DNA of 64,000 bases from Bombus terrestris. Taxonomy: Eukaryota; Arthropoda; Insecta; Hymenoptera; Apidae. Shown piece after piece: positions 55,377 to 64,000 of this stretch. Positions within the stretch are counted from its first letter, which is position 1. Each line of letters opens with the position of its first letter. The notes under the pieces were generated by a model. That model made no database searches, was not told the DNA's origin, and saw only the letters and a program-made list of their open reading frames with translations. The translations under genes and the position numbers were made by a program. The stretch spans positions 2,852,001 to 2,916,000 of the forward strand of contig NW_025963557.1 in NCBI RefSeq assembly GCF_910591885.1. The letters are read 5' to 3'.

Positions 55377-55661
55377 TAGAATTTCGATATAACGTATGAC
55401 GTCATGTGGTGTTACGTAATTGCGAATAACGTTATATTGTGTTACTTTATGACGTATGACGTCATGTAGTATTAGATTACAACGTATGACGTTATGTATT
55501 ATTACGATATAACGTATGACGTTATGCAGTATTAGGTTATAACGTATGACGTCATGTAGTTTGGAGTTATAACGTATGACGTTATGTAGTATTACGATAT
55601 AACGTATGACGTCATGTGGTATTACGTTATTGCGAATAACGTTATATTGTGTCACTTTATG

Positions 55662-56861
55662 ACGTATGACGTCATGTAGTATTACGTTTTAACGTATGAC
55701 GGTATGTAGTATTGCGTTATTCCGTATAACGTTATATAGTGTTACGTTATAAAGTATGACGTCGTGTAGTATTACGTTATAACGTATGACGTTATGTATT
55801 ATTACGATATAACGTATGACGTCATGTAGTATTACTTTATGACGTATGACGTCATGTAGTATTAGGTAACAACGTATGACGTTATGTATTATTACGATAT
55901 AACGTATGACGTTATGCAGTATTAGGTTATAACGTATGACGTCATGTAGTTTTGCGTTATAACTTATGCCGTTATGTAGTATTACGATACAACGTATGAC
56001 GTCATGTGGTGTTACGTTATTGCGAATAACGTTATATTGCGTTACTTTATGACGTATGACGTCATGTAGTATTACGTTATAACGTATGACGGTATGTAGT
56101 ATTACGTTATTCCGTATAACGTTATATAGTGTTACGTTATAAAGTATGACGTCGTGTAGTATTACGTTATAACGTATGACGTTATGTAGTATTACGATAT
56201 AACGTATGACGTCATGTGGTATTACGTTATTGCGAATAACGTTATATTGTGTCACTTTATGACGTATGACGTCATGTAGGATTACGTTTTAACGTATGAC
56301 GGTATGTAGTATTGCGTTATTCCGTATAACGTTATATAGTGTTACGTTATAATGTATGACGTCGTGTAGTATTACGTTATAACGTATGACGTTATGTATT
56401 ATTACGATATAACGTATGACGTCATGTAGTATTACTTTATGACGTATGACGTCATGTAGTATTAGGTAACAACGTATGACGTTATGTATTATTACGATAT
56501 AACGTATGACGTTATGCAGTATTAGGTTATAACGTATGACGTCATGTAGTTTTGCGTTATAACTTATGACGTTATGTAGTATTACGATACAACGTATGAC
56601 GTCATGTGGTGTTACGTTATTGCGAATAACGTTATATTGCGTTACTTTATGACGTATGACGTCATGTAGTATTACGTTATAACGTATGACGGTATGTAGT
56701 ATTACGTTATTCCGTATAACGTTATATAGTGTTACGTTATAAAGTATGACGTCGTGTAGTATTACGTTATAACGTATGACGTTATGTAGTATTACGATAT
56801 AACGTATGACGTCATGTGGTATTACGTTATTGCGAATAACGTTATATTGTGTCACTTTATG
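55662..56861 (+). repeat. 600-bp tandem duplication (20 monomers, two copies)
   Basis: The monomer order from about 55662 restarts 600 bp later. Both copies carry the same rare variants: ATTAGGTAACAACG (55861 and 56461) and TATATTGCGTTAC (about 56033 and 56633). Differences are few (TATGCCGTTATG near 55967 in copy 1 only; AATGTATGACG near 56351 in copy 2 only). A third start at 56882 follows but diverges at about 57016. This looks like one of the youngest duplications in the window. Confidence 0.85.
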
Positions 56862-57000
56862 ACGTATGACGTCATGTAGGATTACGTTTTAACGTATGAC
56901 GGTATGTAGTATTGCGTTATTCCGTATAACGTTATATAGTGTTACGTTATAAAGTATGACGTCGTGTAGTATTACGTTATAACGTATGACGTTATGTATT

Positions 57001-60000
57001 ATTACGATATAACGTAATACGTTATGCAGAATTGGGTTATAACGTATGACGTCATGTAGTTTTGCGTTATAACGTATGACGTTACGTAGTATTACGTTAT
57101 AACGTATGATGTTATGGAGTATTACGTTATAACGTATGACGTCATGTGGTAGTACGTTATTACGAATAACGTTATATTGTGTTACTTTAAGACGTATGAC
57201 GTCATGTAGTATTAGGTTACAACGTATGACGTTATGTATTATTACGATATAACGTATGACGTTATGCAGTATTACGTTTTAACGTATGACGGTATGTAGT
57301 ATTGCGTTATTCCGTATAACGTTATATAGTGTTACGTTATAAAGTATGACGTCGTGTAGTATTACGTTATAACGTATGACGTTATGTATTATTACGATAT
57401 AACGTAATACGTTATGCAGAATTGGGTTACAACGTATGACGTCATGTAGTTTTGCGTTATAACGTATGACGTTACGTAGTATTACGTTATAACGTATGAT
57501 GTTATGGAGTATTACGTTATAACGTATGACGTCATGTGGTAGTACGTTATTGCGAATAACGTTATATTGTGTCACTTTATGACGTATGACGCCATGTAGT
57601 ATTACGTTTTAACGTATGACGGTATGTAGTATTGCGTTATTCCGTATAACGTTATATAGTTTTACTTTATGAAGTATGACGTTATGTTGTATTACGTTAT
57701 AGCGTATGACGTTATGGAGCATTACGTTATAACGTATGAGGTCATGTGGTATTACATTAGTACGAATATCGTAATATTGTGTTACTTTATGACGTATGAC
57801 GTCATGTAGTATTACTTTATGACGTATGACGGTATGTAGTATTACGTTATTCCGTATAACGTTATATAGTGTTACGTTATAGAGTATGACGTCGTGTAGT
57901 ATTACGTTATAACGTATGACTTTATGGAGTATTACGTTATAACGTATGATGTCATGTGGTATTACGTTATTACGTATATCGTAATATTGTGTTACTTTAT
58001 GACGTATGACGTCATGTAGTATTACTTTGTGACGTATGACGTCATGTAGTATTACTTTATGACGTATGACGTTATGTAGTATTAGGTTACAACGTATGAC
58101 GTTATGTATTATTACGATATAACGTATGACGTCATGTAGTATTACGATATAACGTACAACGTTATGTAGTATTACGTTATAACGTATCATGTCATGTAGT
58201 ATTACGTTATAACGTATGACATTATGGAGTATTACGTTATAACGTATGAGGTCATGTGGTATTACGTTATTACGAATATCGTAATATTGTGATACTTTAT
58301 GACGTATGACGCCATGTAGTATTACTTTATTACGTATGACGTCATGTAGTATTAGATTACAACGTATGACGTTATGTATTATTACGATATAACGTATGAC
58401 GTTACGTAGTATTACGATATAACGTATGACGTTATGTAGTATTACGTTATAACGTATGACGTCATGTAGTATTACGTTATAACGTATGACGGTATGTAGT
58501 ATTGCGTTATTCCGTATAACGTTATATAGTGTTACGTTATAAAGTATGACGTCATGTAGTATTACGTTATAACGTATGACGTCATGTAGTATTACGATAT
58601 AACGTACAACGTTATGTCGTATTACGTTATAACGTATCATGTCATGTAGTATTACGTTATAACGTATGACGTTATGGAGTATTACGTTATAACGTATGAC
58701 GTCATGTGGTAGTACTTTATTAAGAATAACGTTATATTGTGTTACTTTATGACGTATGACGTCATGTAGTATTACGTTATAACGTATGACGGTATGTAGT
58801 ATTACGTTATTCCGTATAACGTTATATAGTGTTACGTTATAAAGTATGACGTCGTGTAGTATTACGTTATAACGTATGACGTTATGTATTATTACGATAT
58901 AACGTAATACGTTATGCAGAATTGGGTTATAACGTATGACGTCATGTAGTTTTGCGTTATAACGTATGACGTTACGTAGTATTACGTTATAACGTATGAT
59001 GTTATGGAGTATTACGTTATAACGTATGACGTCATGTGGTAGTACGTTATTACGAATAACGTTATATTGTGTTACTTTAAGACGTATGACGTCATGTAGT
59101 ATTAGGTTACAACGTATGACGTTATGTATTATTACGATATAACGTATGACGTTATGCAGTATTAGGTTATAACGTATGACGTCATGTAGTTTTGCGTTAT
59201 AACGTATGACGTTATGTAGTATTACGATATAACGTATGACGTCATGTGGTATTACGTTATTGCGAATAACGTTATATTGTGTCACTTTATGACGTATGAC
59301 GCCATGTAGTATTACGTTTTAACGTATGACGGTATGTAGTATTGCGTTATTCCGTATAACGTTATATAGTGTTACTTTATGAAGTATGACGTTATGTTGT
59401 ATTACGTTATAGCGTATGACGTTATGGAGCATTACGTTATAACGTATGAGGTCATGTGGTATTACATTAGTACGAATATCGTAATATTGTGTTACTTTAT
59501 GACGTATGACGTCATGTAGTATTACTTTTTGACGTATGACGGTATGTAGTATTACGTTATTCCGTATAACGTTATATAGTGTTACGTTATAGAGTATGAC
59601 GTCGTGTAGTATTACGTTATAACGTATGACGTCATGTGGTATTACGTTATTGCGAATAACGTTATATTGTGTCACTTTATGACGTATGACGCCATGTAGT
59701 ATTACGTTTTAACGTATGACGGTATGTAGTATTGCGTTATTCCGTATAACGTTATATAGTGTTACTTTATGAAGTATGACGTTATGTTGTATTACGTTAT
59801 AGCGTATGACGTTATGGAGTATTACGTTATAACGTATGATGTCATGTGGTATTACGTTATTACGTATATCGTAATATTGTGTTACTTTATGACGTATGAC
59901 GTCATGTAGTATTACTTTGTGACGTATGACGTCATGTAGTATTACTTTATGACGTATGACGTTATGTAGTATTAGGTTACAACGTATGACGTTATGTATT

Positions 60001-62560
60001 ATTACGATATAACGTATGACGTCATGTAGTATTACGATATAACGTACAACGTTATGTAGTATTACGTTATAACGTATCATGTCATGTAGTATTACGTTAT
60101 AACGTATGACATTATGGAGTATTACGTTATAACGTATGAGGTCATGTGGTATTACGTTATTACGAATATCGTAATATTGTGATACTTTATGACGTATGAC
60201 GCCATGTAGTATTACTTTATTACGTATGACGTCATGTAGTATTAGATTACAACGTATGACGTTATGTATTATTACGATATAACGTATGACGTTATGTAGT
60301 ATTACGATATAACGTATGACGTTATGTAGTATTACGATATAACGTATGACGTTATGTAGTATTACGTTATAACGTATGACGTCATGTAGTATTACGTTAT
60401 AACGTATGACGGTATGTAGTATTGCGTTATTCCGTATAACGTTATATAGTGTTACGTTATAAAGTATGACGTCATGTAGTATTACGTTATAACGTATGAC
60501 GTCATGTAGTATTACGATATAACGTACAACGTTATGTCGTATTACGTTATAACGTATCATGTCATGTAGTATTACGTTATAACGTATGACGTTATGGAGT
60601 ATTACGTTATAACGTATGACGTCATGTGGTAGTACTTTATTAAGAATAACGTTATATTGTGTTACTTTATGACGTATGACGTCATGTAGTATTACGTTAT
60701 AACGTATGACGGTATGTAGTATTACGTTATTCCGTATAACGTTATATAGTGTTACGTTATAAAGTATGACGTCGTGTAGTATTACGTTATAACGTATGAC
60801 GTTATGTAGTATTACGATATAACGTATGACGTCATGTGGTATTACGTTATTGCGAATAACGTTATATTGTGTCACTTTATGACGTATGACGTCATGTAGG
60901 ATTACGTTTTAACGTATGACGGTATGTAGTATTGCGTTATTCCGTATAACGTTATATAGTGTTACGTTATAAAGTATGACGTCGTGTAGTATTACGTTAT
61001 AACGTATGACGTTATGTATTATTACGATATAACGTAATACGTTATGCAGAATTGGGTTATAACGTATGACGTCATGTAGTTTTGCGTTATAACGTATGAC
61101 GTTACGTAGTATTACGTTATAACGTATGATGTTATGGAGTATTACGTTATAACGTATGACGTCATGTGGTAGTACGTTATTACGAATAACGTTATATTGT
61201 GTTACTTTAAGACGTATGACGTCATGTAGTATTAGGTTACAACGTATGACGTTATGTATTATTACGATATAACGTATGACGTTATGCAGTATTAGGTTAT
61301 AACGTATGACGTCATGTAGTTTTGCGTTATAACGTATGACGTTATGTAGTATTACGATATAACGTATGACGTCATGTGGTATTACGTTATTGCGAATAAC
61401 GTTATATTGTGTCACTTTATGACGTATGACGCCATGTAGTATTACGTTTTAACGTATGACGGTATGTAGTATTGCGTTATTCCGTATAACGTTATATAGT
61501 GTTACTTTATGAAGTATGACGTTATGTTGTATTACGTTATAGCGTATGACGTTATGGAGCATTACGTTATAACGTATGAGGTCATGTGGTATTACATTAG
61601 TACGAATATCGTAATATTGTGTTACTTTATGACGTATGACGTCATGTAGTATTACTTTATGACGTATGACGGTATGTAGTATTACGTTATTCCGTATAAC
61701 GTTATATAGTGTTACGTTATAAAGTATGACGTCGTGTAGTATTACGTTATAACGTATGACTTTATGGAGTATTACGTTATAACGTATGATGTCATGTGGT
61801 ATTACGTTATTACGTATATCGTAATATTGTGTTACTTTATGACGTATGACGTCATGTAGTATTACTTTGTGACGTATGACGTCATGTATTATTACGATAT
61901 AACGTATGACGTCATGTAGTATTACGATATAACGTACAACGTTATGTAGTATTACGTTATAACGTATCATGTCATGTAGTATTACGTTATAACGTATGAC
62001 ATTATGGAGTATTACGTTATAACGTATGAGGTCATGTGGTATTACGTTATTACGAATATCGTAATATTGTGATACTTTATGACGTATGACGCCATGTAGT
62101 ATTACTTTATTACGTATGACGTCATGTAGTATTAGATTACAACGTATGACGTTATGTATTATTACGATATAACGTATGACGTTATGTAGTATTACGATAT
62201 AACGTATGACGTTATGTAGTATTACGATATAACGTATGACGTTATGTAGTATTACGTTATAACGTATGACGTCATGTAGTATTACGTTATAACGTATGAC
62301 GGTATGTAGTATTGCGTTATTCCGTATAACGTTATATAGTGTTACGTTATAAAGTATGACGTCATGTAGTATTACGTTATAACGTATGACGTCATGTAGT
62401 ATTACGATATAACGTACAACGTTATGTCGTATTACGTTATAACGTATCATGTCATGTAGTATTACGTTATAACGTATGACGTTATGGAGTATTACGTTAT
62501 AACGTATGAGGTCATGTGGTATTACGTTATTACGAATAACGTTATATTGTGTTACTTTAT
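57001..62560 (+). repeat. Right-family satellite in blocks of about 1.89 kb
   Basis: GACATTATGG falls at 58217, 60107 and 61997, exactly 1,890 bp (63 monomers) apart each time. Other landmarks give 1,890, 1,920 or 2,130 bp, such as ACTTTAAGACG at 57184, 59074 and 61204, and TAAGAATAACG at 58721 and 60641. Whole monomers are therefore gained or lost between copies. Each block combines ACATTAGTACG, CGTATATCGTAATATTG and GACGCCATG monomers, though the middle block lacks part of this. No gene was seen. Confidence 0.78.
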
Positions 62561-64000
62561 GACGTATGACGTCATGTAGTATTAGGTTACAACGTATGAC
62601 GATTATGTATTATTACGATATAACGTATGACGTTATGCAGTGTTAGGTTATAACGTATGACGTCATGTAGTTTTGCGTTATAACGTATGACGTTATGTAG
62701 TATTACGATATAACGTATGACGTCATGTGGTATTACGTTAATGTGAAATAACGTTATATTGTGTCACTTTATGACGTATGACGTCATGTAGTATTACGTT
62801 TTAACGTATGACGGTATGTAGTATTGCGTAATTCCGTATAACGTTATATAGTGTTACGTTATAATGTATGACGTCGTGTAGTATTACGTTATAACGTATG
62901 ACGTTATGTAGTATTACGATATAACATATGACGTCATGTGGTATTACGTTATTGCGAATAACGTTATATTGTGTCACTTTATGACGTATGACGTCATGTA
63001 GTATTACGATATAACGTACAACGTTATGTCGTATTACGTTATAACGTATCATGTCATGTAGTATTACGTTATAACGTATGACGTTATGGAGTATTACGTT
63101 ATAACGTATGAGGTCATGTGGTATTACGTTATTACGAATAACGTTATATTGTGTTACTTTATGACGTATGACGTCATGTAGTATTAGGTTACAACGTATG
63201 ACGATTATGTATTATTACGATATAACGTATGACGTTATGCAGTGTTAGGTTATAACGTATGACGTCATGTAGTTTTGCGTTATAACGTATGACGTTATGT
63301 AGTATTACGATATAACGTATGACGTCATGTGGTATTACGTTAATGTGAAATAACGTTATATTGTGTCACTTTATGACGTATGACGTCATGTAGTATTACG
63401 TTTTAACGTATGACGGTATGTAGTATTGCGTAATTCCGTATAACGTTATATAGTGTTACGTTATAAAGTATGACGTCGTGTAGTATTACGTTATAACGTA
63501 TGACGTTATGTAGTATTACGATATAACGTATGACGTCATGTGGTATTACGTTATTGCGAATAACGTTATATTGTGTCACTTTATGACGTATGACGTCATG
63601 TAGTATTACGTTTTAACGTATGACGGTATGTAGTATTGCGTTATTCCGTATAACGTTATATAGTGTTTCGTTATAAAGTATGACGTCGTGTAGTATTACG
63701 TTATAACGTATGACGTTATGTATTATTACGATATAACGTAATACGTTATGCAGAATTGGGTTATAACGTATGACGTCATGTAGTTTTGCGTTATAACGTA
63801 TGACGTTACGTAGTATTACGATATAACGTATGACGTCATGTGGTATTACGTTAATGTGAAATAACGTTATATTGTGTCACTTTATGACGTATGACGTCAT
63901 GTAGTATTACGTTTTAACGTATGACGGTATGTAGTATTGCGTAATTCCGTATAACGTTATATAGTGTTACGTTATAAAGTATGACGTCGTGTAGTATTAC
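62561..64000 (+). repeat. Right-end satellite, 602-bp tandem repeat
   Basis: The head GACGATTATG (62597 and 63199) and GTGAAATAACG (62738 and 63340) both recur at 602 bp, which is 20 monomers plus the two inserted bases. A further GTGAAATAACG at 63851 comes only 511 bp later because part of the unit is replaced by a CAGAATTGGG-type tract. The array is still running at base 64000. Confidence 0.83.

Larger units (their letters stand above)
1..64000 (+). repeat. 30-bp satellite DNA array, uninterrupted across the window
   Basis: Every line read from start to end resolves into head-to-tail monomers of 30 bp, with rare 29- and 31-bp versions. The first half of the consensus is TAGTATTACGTTATA and the second half is ACGTATGACGTCATG. 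The consensus has 10 G or C in 30 and three CpG, each inside an ACGT tetramer (positions 8-11, 16-19 and 23-26). Monomer variants differ by one to about eight bases and recur in fixed orders, giving higher-order repeats. Orientation never changes. No unique sequence, transposon or gene was seen. Such an array is typical of eukaryotic heterochromatin. The family and the species are not recognised. Confidence 0.98.

Noticed and set aside
1..64000. CRISPR array
   Set aside because: The repeats are contiguous with no unique spacers, and there are no cas genes.
1..64000. Plasmid or phage iterons or a replication origin
   Set aside because: Iteron clusters contain a handful to some tens of copies next to a rep gene. 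Here there are about 2,130 copies and no gene.
1..64000. Telomere repeat
   Set aside because: Telomeric units are short and G-rich on one strand. This unit is 30 bp, palindromic and 33% GC.
1..64000. Inverted segments or a change of array direction
   Set aside because: The plus-strand monomer orientation is the same in every line read. Local inverted symmetry comes from the dyads within the monomer.

Overview
The whole 64 kb window is one uninterrupted tandem-repeat (satellite) array. By eye I found no protein-coding gene, RNA gene, mobile element, CRISPR array or unique sequence. The basic unit is a 30-bp monomer, about 33% GC and rich in CpG, repeated head to tail in one orientation from base 1 to base 64000, so the array runs off both ends. 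About 2,130 monomers fit. A long satellite with nested higher-order repeats suggests a eukaryotic chromosome, probably centromeric, pericentromeric, subtelomeric or other heterochromatin. I do not recognise the family and cannot name the organism.

The repeat is hierarchical. Each 30-bp monomer looks like an old dimer of a 15-bp unit (10 of 15 positions match between halves). Monomer variants are often grouped in threes (about 90 bp). Trimers and single monomers form larger higher-order repeats, such as the 24-monomer, 720-bp unit at 1-720. Above that lie duplicated blocks of 0.6, 1.9, 3.1-3.6 and 5.9-6.5 kb, and dispersed copies with constant offsets of 12,092 and 27,644 bp. The consensus monomer carries two perfect dyads: 14 bp (TACGTTATAACGTA) and, overlapping it by one base, 10 bp (ATGACGTCAT, which contains the ATF/CREB-type octamer TGACGTCA).

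Layout: 1 to about 37.3 kb is a left family marked by a monomer with GCGAGATAACA (seen only before about 31 kb) and by the 720-bp unit. From 24.3 to 40.4 kb there are four copies of a diverged block carrying a 44-bp irregular element. From about 37.8 kb a right family takes over, marked by ACATTAGTACG and later by a 31-bp monomer with GTGAAATAACG, organised in blocks of 3.1-3.6 kb, then 5.9-6.5 kb, then 1.89 kb and 0.6 kb.

Long open frames exist only on the minus strand. They follow from the arithmetic of the repeat: 30 is a multiple of 3, and one of the six consensus frames happens to lack a stop. I annotate none as genes. No genes act together here. The interest lies in the architecture and evolution of the array and in its dense ACGT-core palindromes.
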